From the NCBI GenBank assembly GCA_946185225.1, contig CAMHIM010000007.1:1-38871 (forward strand): DNA of 38,871 nt. The letters run 5' to 3'. How positions within the stretch are numbered: the first letter of the stretch is position 1; the number at the start of each line of letters is the position of its first letter. This DNA is from an uncultured Prevotellaceae bacterium (GTDB lineage Bacteria; Bacteroidota; Bacteroidia; Bacteroidales; Bacteroidaceae). A program made the translations under genes and the position numbers. Positions 7,293-13,815 of the stretch are shown here, piece after piece. A model generated the notes under the pieces. It was not told the DNA's origin and did no database searches. It was given only the letters and a program-made list of their open reading frames with translations.

Positions 7293-8757
7293 CACGTTCC
7301 GAGCGGAACGTGACAACCTTCTCGATGCCTGGCTCCAGCTGGGCATCGAGATTTTTGATGCTGGCCCCTCGGACGTCGTCAAGGACTACCGCCGGGCGGT
7401 ACTCCGGACGGAGATAGGAGAAGCTGACGTCGTTGACGTGAAGCCCTTCCACGTGACGGGCATACAGACCGTAGGCGGGCGTCTGGCCGGCAAACTTCGG
7501 CTCGGGGTAGTTGGTTGCCTGTTCGCGGTACTGCTTGTCCACCAGCTCACGGGCACCGCCACCCTGGAACTGCAGTCGGATGTTGTTGAGCCATACGTTT
7601 CTGACGGGTTCACCGGGCATGCCGGTGACGATGATGCTGCAGAGCGAGTCGCAGTCGTCGGCAACGACATTGCTAATCTGGATGTCACGGGCCGACGAGG
7701 GCTGCGTCACCTCCTTGGGTCCGCGGTTGCGGCAGCCAGTGGTGATGTAGATGGGATAGTGGTGGACGTGGCTCATGGTGATGTTCGACACGACGATGTT
7801 CTCCATCTTTCCCTGGTCAACCTCCTCGAAGGCCAGTCCGCTGGAGTACATGAAGGTGCAGTTGGTCAGGGAGATGTTACGATAGCCGCCATTGGACTCG
7901 GTGCCCAGTTTGAAGCGTCCGCACACCCAGCCCACGGGTTCGGGGACATAGGTGCCGTCGAGCAGCGTGCCGCACTTATAACCGGTGATGTTGCAGTTGG
8001 AGACGGCGATGTGCTCACATGCCACAGGCTTCTTCAAGGCATAGGAAGCCTTGAGCACCAGCGCGTCGTCGGAAGGGGTATTGATGCGGCAGTTGGTGAT
8101 GGTCATGTACTTGCAGCAGTCTATGTCGAAGCCGTCGCGGTTAGTGTCGATGGTGACGTTGTCGATGGTCGACAGGTCGCAGCCGGTCATGATGATGCCG
8201 AAGTGTCCGCCGCGATAGATGGTAATGTCACGCAGTGTCACCTGGCGGCAGAGCTTCAGGGCGATGGCCTTGTCGCCGGTACCGATGCTTCCTCCCTGCA
8301 CCTGTCCTGCTTTCTCGGTGTCCTTTTTGGTAAGTCCCTTTCCGTCAATGAGTCCGTGCCCGGTGATGCTCACGTTCGTCTGTCCTTCGGCCCAGATGAG
8401 CGAGTTATGGAAGTAGGTGTGTCCGCCGTCCTGATACTCCGGGAAGCCGCCGAACGACTCGCTCTCGTCGTAGGCTCCCATGGAGGCAGGTGCAGCGAGG
8501 ATGGTACATCCTGCCGAGAGGTGCAGGTCGATGTTGGACTTCAAGCGGATGCTGCCGCACAGATAGGTGCCGGCGGGGAGGAGCACCTGTCCGCCGCCGC
8601 TGCGGACGGCGTCCTCAATGGCTGCATTGACAGCCGGGGAGTCCAGCGTCTTCCCGTCGCCCTTGGCGCCGTAGTCGCGCACGTTGTAGATGCCCGTTGC
8701 TGCACCGGCGGTACCAGCCACTGCGCACAGCAACATTGCCAGTATTGTTTTCTTCAT
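7279..8757 (-). CDS. GH28 polygalacturonase-type glycoside hydrolase
   Basis: A 492-residue secreted right-handed beta-helix enzyme. The signal peptide MKKTILAMLLCAVAGTAGA is followed by the pectate-lyase-3-like start YNVRDYGAKGDGKTLDSPAVN. Catalytic motifs are TNRDGFDID (the NTD motif variant, about residue 205), SDDALVLKA (the DD pair, about residue 227) and RFKLGTESNGG (RIK variant). The GHG motif expected between DD and RIK is replaced by YKCGTLLDG, so the usual His seems absent. I recall this in Bacteroidetes GH28 subfamilies, possibly exo-acting or rhamnogalacturonan-specific. Action on GalA-containing pectin is well supported; exact specificity is not. It lies 14 nt downstream of the double-esterase gene, in one operon. 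Confidence 0.92.
   Translation of the reverse strand: MKKTILAMLLCAVAGTAGAATGIYNVRDYGAKGDGKTLDSPAVNAAIEDAVRSGGGQVLLPAGTYLCGSIRLKSNIDLHLSAGCTILAAPASMGAYDESESFGGFPEYQDGGHTYFHNSLIWAEGQTNVSITGHGLIDGKGLTKKDTEKAGQVQGGSIGTGDKAIALKLCRQVTLRDITIYRGGHFGIIMTGCDLSTIDNVTIDTNRDGFDIDCCKYMTITNCRINTPSDDALVLKASYALKKPVACEHIAVSNCNITGYKCGTLLDGTYVPEPVGWVCGRFKLGTESNGGYRNISLTNCTFMYSSGLAFEEVDQGKMENIVVSNITMSHVHHYPIYITTGCRNRGPKEVTQPSSARDIQISNVVADDCDSLCSIIVTGMPGEPVRNVWLNNIRLQFQGGGARELVDKQYREQATNYPEPKFAGQTPAYGLYARHVEGLHVNDVSFSYLRPEYRPAVVLDDVRGASIKNLDAQLEPGIEKVVTFRSERVSVE
7293..7312. terminator. Perfect hairpin in the convergent GH97/GH28 overlap
   Basis: CACGTTCCG and CGGAACGTG form a perfect 9-bp inverted repeat around AG. 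It lies immediately after the GH97 stop codon and inside the last codons of GH28 (FRSERV). It could act as a bidirectional transcription stop for the two convergent genes. There is no run of U on either side, so it is not a canonical intrinsic terminator. Confidence 0.4.
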
Positions 8758-8771
8758 AGCTTGTCTTTATA

Positions 8772-10220
8772 TTATTTCTTTTTCAGGATAGCGTCGTACA
8801 CCGCGCGGGCAATCTGCGCGTCACCTTTCTCCGTAGGATGGATGCCGTCCTTCTGCATCTGCTGGCCGTCGTTGTCGTTGAACAGCGCATGTAGGTTGAC
8901 CACCTGCAGATGTTCGCGCTGTGCCACTTTCTCGATGACGGGAATAATCTCGCTGGTGATGACGGAGTCGCTGATGTTCCATGAGGGTTTGTAGGCGGGG
9001 ATGGGGGTGCAGAGGATGATGCGCGTCTTCGTGGAGCGTTGCATTTTACGGGTGGGTTTGCCCTTCTTGTTCAGCACCGGCTCCATCGGGCACAGCTGGT
9101 CAATCATCTGCATGAGGTCGCTCTCGAACTCCCTGCCGTGCTTCCAGTTCTCGGGTTTGCTGTCGTTGGTGCCGAGTTTGATGACGGCGACATCGGGCTT
9201 GAAAGCCAGTGCGTCGCGCCACGCCAGCTCTTTCATGATGGGGAAGTCGCCCTTGTTGAGCAGCGTGCGTGCGCTGACCCCGCAGTTGCGTACCTGATAG
9301 CCGCTGCCGAGCAGCTGCTGCAGCTGTCCGGGATAGGCCTTGACGTCGTTCATGTCGATGCCGTGCCCGTCGGTGATGCTGTTGCCGATACATGCCACGC
9401 GCACGGCGTCCTGCCGCGGTGCCTTGTGGTAGTTAAGCCACGCGGCGAGGTCGGCCAGCATCTGGTCGTGGAAGGCATAGCTGGTGCGGAAGCCGAAGCC
9501 GTGGCCGCCGGCGGGATAGACGTGCAGCGAGCACTCGTTGCCCTGACGGCGCATGGCCGAATAGTAGGCGATGCCGTTGGTCACGGGCGGCACGGCCCTG
9601 TCGTCGTTGGCCAGCAGGATGATGGCGGGAGGCGTCAGGTGACGCCGCACGGCGTTCTGGCTGGAGAACTCACGGACGAGTTTCTGGTCAGTCTTCCCCT
9701 TGCCCAGGAAGCCGTTGACGGAGCCGCTGTGGGTCTCGCGCTCGTTCATGGAGATGACGGGATAGAAGAGGATGGTGAAGTTCGGGCGGCAGTCGTACTC
9801 GCTATGGGTGGAGACGGTCGAGGCCAGATGGCCTCCGGCGGAGAAGCCCATGATGCCTACGTCGTAGGGATTGACGCCCCATAGGGCGGCAGAGTCGCGC
9901 ACGGTGCGTATGGCCTGCTGGGCATCGCCGACAGGTATAGAGCGGTCGCCATTAGGCATGCGGTAGGTGAGCACGCAGAAGGCGATGCCCTGCTGGTTGA
10001 ACCACTGGGCCCAGTCGTGCCCTTCGTTCTGCATGGACAGGTGGCTGTAGCCGCCGCCGGGGCAGTCCACGACGGCGCGGCCCGTGGGCTGCTGGGGCAG
10101 GTAGACCGTCATGTTGGCCCGACCGTCGGGCGTAATGTTTACGCTGAACTTCCGTGCCGTCTGTGCCGGCATCGCCGATGCTGTCAGGGCCAAGAAGATG
10201 GAAAGGAGAAGTCTCATCAT
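8772..10220 (-). CDS. Bifunctional esterase: alpha/beta-hydrolase plus SGNH/GDSL domain
   Basis: A 482-residue secreted protein with two complete esterase domains. After a signal peptide (MMRLLLSIFLALTASAMPA), residues 30-265 form an alpha/beta-hydrolase of the BD-FAE/xylanase-esterase type: oxyanion segment CPGGGYSHL, nucleophile GFSAGG (Ser about 126), Asp in LANDDRAVPP and His in YPAGGHGFG. Residues 275-482 form an SGNH hydrolase: block I GNSITDG (about 280), block III GTND (about 350) and block V DGIHPTEKG (about 460). Both active sites look intact. In this locus the likely role is removal of acetyl (or similar) esters from pectin so that PL11 and GH28 can act; this is inference. First gene of the GH28 operon, with its own promoter at 10253-10283. 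Confidence 0.88.
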   Translation of the reverse strand: MMRLLLSIFLALTASAMPAQTARKFSVNITPDGRANMTVYLPQQPTGRAVVDCPGGGYSHLSMQNEGHDWAQWFNQQGIAFCVLTYRMPNGDRSIPVGDAQQAIRTVRDSAALWGVNPYDVGIMGFSAGGHLASTVSTHSEYDCRPNFTILFYPVISMNERETHSGSVNGFLGKGKTDQKLVREFSSQNAVRRHLTPPAIILLANDDRAVPPVTNGIAYYSAMRRQGNECSLHVYPAGGHGFGFRTSYAFHDQMLADLAAWLNYHKAPRQDAVRVACIGNSITDGHGIDMNDVKAYPGQLQQLLGSGYQVRNCGVSARTLLNKGDFPIMKELAWRDALAFKPDVAVIKLGTNDSKPENWKHGREFESDLMQMIDQLCPMEPVLNKKGKPTRKMQRSTKTRIILCTPIPAYKPSWNISDSVITSEIIPVIEKVAQREHLQVVNLHALFNDNDGQQMQKDGIHPTEKGDAQIARAVYDAILKKK

Positions 10221-10252
10221 ATTGGGTAGTGTTTTATTTATTGTCTCTGCTG

Positions 10253-10283
10253 CAAATGTACGTATTTTTCTGCAGACGCCAAA
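10253..10283 (-). promoter_or_regulatory. Promoter of the double-esterase-GH28 operon
   Basis: On the minus strand TTTG (10280-10283) is followed after 19 nt by TACATTTG (10253-10260), an excellent Bacteroidetes promoter. The leader to the ATG at 10220 is about 25-30 nt and A/T-rich, with no Shine-Dalgarno, as is usual in this phylum. Confidence 0.75.
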
Positions 10284-10584
10284 AGAAATGCCGATAATTT
10301 ATGCTTTCCTCAGCAACAGGGCATCGTGACGCAATGGTGGCGGTCTGCCTCACGGACTGTCGTCACGACGGTTGGGAAAGATACCAAAAATCTTGACAAA
10401 ACAGGGTTCTGAATGCGAAAAAAACGCGTCTGGACGCTGTTTCCCGGGTTTTGACGCGATTTTTGGTGTGCAGTCGTAAGCCGTTGTTACACAGCAAGGA
10501 AGACGGATAGCGCCGGACAGTGTGCAGTCGCGACAGACGGAAAGGTCGGCTTTTTCGGGTCGAAAGGTGCCGTTTCTCTACCTT

Positions 10585-10621
10585 GAAGGTGCCGGGTTGA
10601 GGGGTTCAACGCGGCACCTTC
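10585..10621. repeat. Long imperfect hairpin in the intergenic region
   Basis: The arms GAAGGTGCCG and CGGCACCTTC pair over 10 bp. Past a single G-G mismatch, GTTGA and TCAAC add 5 more pairs around the loop GGGGT. The arm AAGGTGCCG also occurs 22 bp earlier as a direct repeat. No U-tract follows on either strand, so a REP-like element or structured RNA is more likely than a terminator. Confidence 0.6.
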
Positions 10622-10758
10622 GTCTCGAAATAGAGCGGGGAAATTATTCTGAAACACCCTTCCGTTGTCCTAAAACTCCGATTCTTGTTGCCGACAACTG
10701 CCGACACACCCTGTCCAAGGCGTTTTTTGGCGTCCAGAAGCGGCTGGCGCAACGCCCT

Positions 10759-10783
10759 AAAAAACTGTCATTTTATCAGACAA
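10759..10783 (-). terminator. Possible weak intrinsic terminator after the CE7 gene
   Basis: About 17 nt after the CE7 stop (minus strand), TTGTC and GACAG can pair over about 5 bp around TGATAAAAT, followed directly by TTTTTT. The stem is short, so the call rests mainly on the position and the T-run. Confidence 0.35.
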
Positions 10784-10799
10784 TTTCGCCTGTACGTCA

Positions 10800-12182
10800 T
10801 CACTGTACGGCATGCATCTGCCGCTTCATCCACTGCCAGCACTTCGCCTGGCTGGAGGGGAAGCGCCAGTGCCCGCTTGACGGGGTAATATCGTTTGCCT
10901 TGGGGGCAGTTATCTCGTTCCAGGCGGCCCATACAGAGGTGGGCGAACAGGTGTCGTCATTGTAGCCCCACGACATGAACGTGGGCACCTTCAACACGCG
11001 GGCGAAGTTGACGACGTCGAAGTACTGGAGGGTCTCCACGGCCTGGTCCTGCGGAATATCCACCTTGCTGTCCTGGCTCCACGAAGAAAAGAACTTCGGC
11101 CACCCTCCCGCACGCTGGTGCAGGAAACCGGTGAGGTCGCACAGGGCAGGATAGAACGGAGCACACACAGTGACCTTCTCGTTGAGTGCGGCAGTAACGA
11201 TGGTGAGCGCTCCGCCCTGCGAACCGCCGGTGACAATGACGTTCTTGCCGTCCCATCCGGGCAGCGAACAGAGGAAGTCCACCACACGGGCGCACCCCAC
11301 GTAGACGTCCTTGTAGTAATAGGTGTCACGCGACGACATGCCACGGCGCATGTAGCCGTCGCACTTCGCCTGTCGCATGCGGTTGTACTCATCGTCGGGC
11401 ATGCGCTGGTCGTTGTCGTGAATCTCTATCTTCAGGTAGATACACCCCTCGCGGGGGAAGTAGTCGGAAGGGTATATCTTCTGACTGCCGGCACCCGGCG
11501 GACAGAGGACAACGGGATATAGCCCCTGCCCCATTTCCGAGCATGGCTCGTCTACCCGCAGCCCTTCCCTGTGAGGGCGGGGAATGGTCAAATAGCCCTG
11601 CATCCACTTGTTCTTGCCCACATGCAGACGGACGAGTTTCGTAACAAACCTGTCGTTGGTGGCATCGGGCACGTCGAAGTATTCGGGCTCCAGGTCTACC
11701 TTGCGGGCCTCCTGAAGTGCCTTCTGCCAGAAACTCCCGAAGTCCTTCGGCATGGGGGTGAAGGTCCTAATCTGCTCAGGGGCATAGGCCAGCTTCACCA
11801 AGTCCTTGTACGTCCTGCCGTCACTGGCCTTGAACTCATACTGACAGGCCAGGAAGCCCGGCTGCATCAACGTTCCCATAGGGACAAGGGCCTCACCACG
11901 GACAAACACGGCGGTGTCGTAGGCTTCGGGCAGGAACATCTCCGGTCCCACCTTGTAGCGCAGGACGGTGCCGTCAAGGGGCATGCCGCCCTCACGAGCC
12001 ACGACACGCAGCGTAGCCGACTGCCCCACACGGTAGTAGCTGTCGGCACGGTCAGGGGTGGCCACCGTCTCCACGAAAGCCTTTCGCGAATTGCCGAACT
12101 CCTGCCGGAAAGTCTGCGCCGCCAAGGGCAGAAGGACAGACTGGCAGACGAAAATAGAGCAAAGGAGGAGAAGTTGTTTCAT
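10800..12182 (-). CDS. CE7-type acetyl esterase (AXE1 / cephalosporin-C deacetylase family)
   Basis: A 460-residue secreted alpha/beta-hydrolase. The signal peptide MKQLLLLCSIFVCQSVLLPLAA is followed by an N-terminal beta-sandwich (about residues 25-130) and the AXE1 catalytic domain. The nucleophile motif is VTGGSQGGA (Ser about 321), with Asp near YNDDTCSP (about 409) and His in SSGHW (about 436), matching the CE7 order. CE7 enzymes remove O-acetyl groups from small oligosaccharides. Between IPR and YPVVLCPPGAG, where family members normally join within a few residues, there is an extra PHREGLRVDEPCSEMGQG encoded by palindromic DNA (separate entry). The start shares an ATGA overlap with the end of the upstream SGNH-CE6 gene, implying translational coupling. 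Last gene of the operon. Confidence 0.88.
   Translation of the reverse strand: MKQLLLLCSIFVCQSVLLPLAAQTFRQEFGNSRKAFVETVATPDRADSYYRVGQSATLRVVAREGGMPLDGTVLRYKVGPEMFLPEAYDTAVFVRGEALVPMGTLMQPGFLACQYEFKASDGRTYKDLVKLAYAPEQIRTFTPMPKDFGSFWQKALQEARKVDLEPEYFDVPDATNDRFVTKLVRLHVGKNKWMQGYLTIPRPHREGLRVDEPCSEMGQGLYPVVLCPPGAGSQKIYPSDYFPREGCIYLKIEIHDNDQRMPDDEYNRMRQAKCDGYMRRGMSSRDTYYYKDVYVGCARVVDFLCSLPGWDGKNVIVTGGSQGGALTIVTAALNEKVTVCAPFYPALCDLTGFLHQRAGGWPKFFSSWSQDSKVDIPQDQAVETLQYFDVVNFARVLKVPTFMSWGYNDDTCSPTSVWAAWNEITAPKANDITPSSGHWRFPSSQAKCWQWMKRQMHAVQ
11526..11583. repeat. Palindromic repeat inserted in frame in the CE7 gene
   Basis: The coding strand reads CCCCGCCCTCACAGGGAAGG, an imperfect hairpin (CCCT/AGGG around CAC, with flanking G/C pairs), then a GGGTAGAC segment and a second small palindrome (CGAGC-ATG-GCTCG). 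It encodes PHREGLRVDEPCSEMGQG, a composition unlike the flanking conserved sequence. It resembles, in inverted orientation, the element in the GH2 gene at 14843-14876 (shared GGGA-GGGC plus GGGT). HREGL-type peptides are the usual translation of REP-like repeats in Bacteroidetes, as I recall them. Confidence 0.6.
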
Positions 12183-13804
12183 CGTACTATCTTTTGAGTT
12201 CTTATTGTTTCATAAACGCGCTGTCCCAGCGTCTGTGCACCTTGGGAATCAAAGTGCAGCCGGTCCCGTAACAGCGGCAAGTCGGTAGCATCAACGACGT
12301 GGAAGTGCCTGTCCTCACGCGCCAGACGGTACAGGGCGTCGACCACCTGTTGGCTACGCATACGACTGTCACGGGCATAGGTAGCACAGATAACGGGAAG
12401 TTTACGGTATTTCTTCCTGCCAGTCACCTCCACCAGATGCCGGCGGATATGCAGTATCACAGCCTTGAGATTGTCGTAATAGCGGTCGGCGGCCGGCTGG
12501 TCGCTCTCACCCTGATGCCAGATGAGACACTTGATGTCGTAGTTCTCCGGCAGGTTCGGCAGACAGTCGTCAATCTGACGCTCAAAGGCCTTCAGCAGCG
12601 AACGTCCTCCATGACTGGCCGATGTGGTGCTGTCGAGGAAGGCCGGGTCGGCACTCCAGTAGAGACCATGGGTGCTGGACGTACACGAAGGGTCGATAGC
12701 CGTTCCGCCGTCGGTATGCTTGATGACATAGAAAGGGCGCTGCCAAAGTTGCTCCAACTTCTTATAGACCACGGCATCGAAGCCCCAGCTGCTTTCTATC
12801 TTTGGCTTGGCCACACGGGGCGAATAGGGCGAGAACTCACCCGTTGCCGTTTCAAAGTCACCACTGCCGTAGCTCCACTGGCAGTACTGATAGGTCTTGA
12901 GTTCCTCTGGCAGGTCGGCCAGCGGCACCCGACCGTCAGCATTCGACTGGCCGGCGGTGAGGAGGACCGGAACAGCGTACCGCTTTTCCATACTGACGAA
13001 TGGGGCTCCAGCGGACATGCCTTTCAGCACTGGCAACAGGGCCTTGCCCCAATACTCGGCCAGCCTCCGCGCTCCCTGCTCGTTGGGATGCAGCCAGTAG
13101 GACTTGCCACGGGCGTCCTTCTCCTCGAAAACGTCGGTCTTGTAGTGCTGCCTGAAATAGTCGTAGGCCTCAGCATCACCGATATGCACATGGTCCTCCT
13201 TGCAGTTCCTGACCACTTGGGGGAAACAGTCATAATAGGCGGCGATGAGCTTCAGGCTCTTCTTCGAGGCAATGGAGCCACCCTTGGTGTGATAGTCAGG
13301 ATAGTACCACGTCGGTTTGTTAAGCACCACATGGGCATCGGGCCAGAGTGTGAGCAGTGAGTCAATGATGGCGGTAAGGTTCTTCACGTAGTCGTCGGGG
13401 GAGGTGTGGCTGTTCTTCGGACGCTCCACCGTATCGTTGGTGCCCAGCATGATACTGAAGATGAGGGGCAGTCCAGGATGGGCCGTCACCAGTTCGCGGG
13501 TCTGTGCGACCACATCACCGAAATAGGTCTTGTCGCCTGCGGGGACGACATCAGCCGCATTGGGCAGGAAGTGGTAGGTGGTACGTCCGCTACGTCCGCA
13601 GTTGCGGAAGTAGATGGTGTCGACGCCGTCCTGGGCCGAGAGCCAACGGGCACACTGTGAAGGAGGTGCTGTTGATTCACGCTGCTGGTGCAGAGCACCA
13701 TAGGTGATGCTGTTGCCGATGAACACGATGTTGGCGCTTTGCTGCGCAAAGCTAAATGACAAATGATAAATGATAAATGACAAACTTAGCAGTAATCGTC
13801 TCAT
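12179..13804 (-). CDS. Double esterase: SGNH hydrolase plus CE6/SASA domain
   Basis: A secreted protein of about 541 residues. ATG 13804 (MRRLLLSLSF) is preferred over ATG 13831 because it places a proper signal peptide at the N-terminus and avoids overlap with GH2. The signal hydrophobic core is encoded by a heptamer repeat (separate entry). The N-terminal SGNH domain has VFIGNSITYG (Ser about 30) and MLGTNDT, and ends with YWLHPNEQG. There the usual Asp three residues before His is Tyr, so a Ser-His dyad or reduced activity is possible. The C-terminal domain is of the sialate O-acetylesterase/CE6 type: TAGQSNADGR (about 286), WHQGESD (about 432) and a C-terminal DRLHFDSQG. Likely role: deacetylation of the target glycan. 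It sits between GH2 and CE7. Confidence 0.85.
   Translation of the reverse strand: MRRLLLSLSFIIYHLSFSFAQQSANIVFIGNSITYGALHQQRESTAPPSQCARWLSAQDGVDTIYFRNCGRSGRTTYHFLPNAADVVPAGDKTYFGDVVAQTRELVTAHPGLPLIFSIMLGTNDTVERPKNSHTSPDDYVKNLTAIIDSLLTLWPDAHVVLNKPTWYYPDYHTKGGSIASKKSLKLIAAYYDCFPQVVRNCKEDHVHIGDAEAYDYFRQHYKTDVFEEKDARGKSYWLHPNEQGARRLAEYWGKALLPVLKGMSAGAPFVSMEKRYAVPVLLTAGQSNADGRVPLADLPEELKTYQYCQWSYGSGDFETATGEFSPYSPRVAKPKIESSWGFDAVVYKKLEQLWQRPFYVIKHTDGGTAIDPSCTSSTHGLYWSADPAFLDSTTSASHGGRSLLKAFERQIDDCLPNLPENYDIKCLIWHQGESDQPAADRYYDNLKAVILHIRRHLVEVTGRKKYRKLPVICATYARDSRMRSQQVVDALYRLAREDRHFHVVDATDLPLLRDRLHFDSQGAQTLGQRVYETIRTQKIVR
13754..13784. repeat. Heptanucleotide tandem repeat inside a signal-peptide coding region
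   Basis: Four consecutive 7-mers (AAATGAC, AAATGAT, AAATGAT, AAATGAC on the plus strand) plus AAA lie within the first 20 codons of the SGNH-CE6 gene. On the coding strand they are RTCATTT units that encode LSFIIYHLSF in successive frames. Loss or gain of one unit shifts the reading frame by one base. Confidence 0.85.
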
Positions 13805-13815
13805 AATACTTAACT

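Larger units (their letters stand above)
10284..10799. other. Intergenic region without a convincing gene
   Basis: About 515 bp lie between the upstream end of one operon and the 3' end of the next. The only long ORF (10522-10965 plus, 147 aa) has an Arg/Ser/Pro-rich low-information translation and runs antisense into the CE7 gene, so I do not call it. The interval holds a repeated 11-mer GTGTGCAGTCG (10466-10476 and 10520-10530), a repeated AAGGTGCCG (10564-10572 and 10586-10594), a strong hairpin (10585-10621) and a small inverted repeat GCGTC-TG-GACGC near 10427. Its character suggests an interspersed non-coding repeat or the eroded remains of one. Confidence 0.5.

Noticed and set aside
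7438-8994. 518-aa plus-strand ORF opposite GH28
   Set aside because: Spans two real minus-strand genes and the gap between them; composition is typical of an antisense frame.
10522-10965. 147-aa plus-strand ORF in and beyond the intergenic region
   Set aside because: About a third lies antisense to CE7, the rest reads through direct repeats and a hairpin, and no promoter or recognisable family is seen. It is more likely repeat DNA than a gene.
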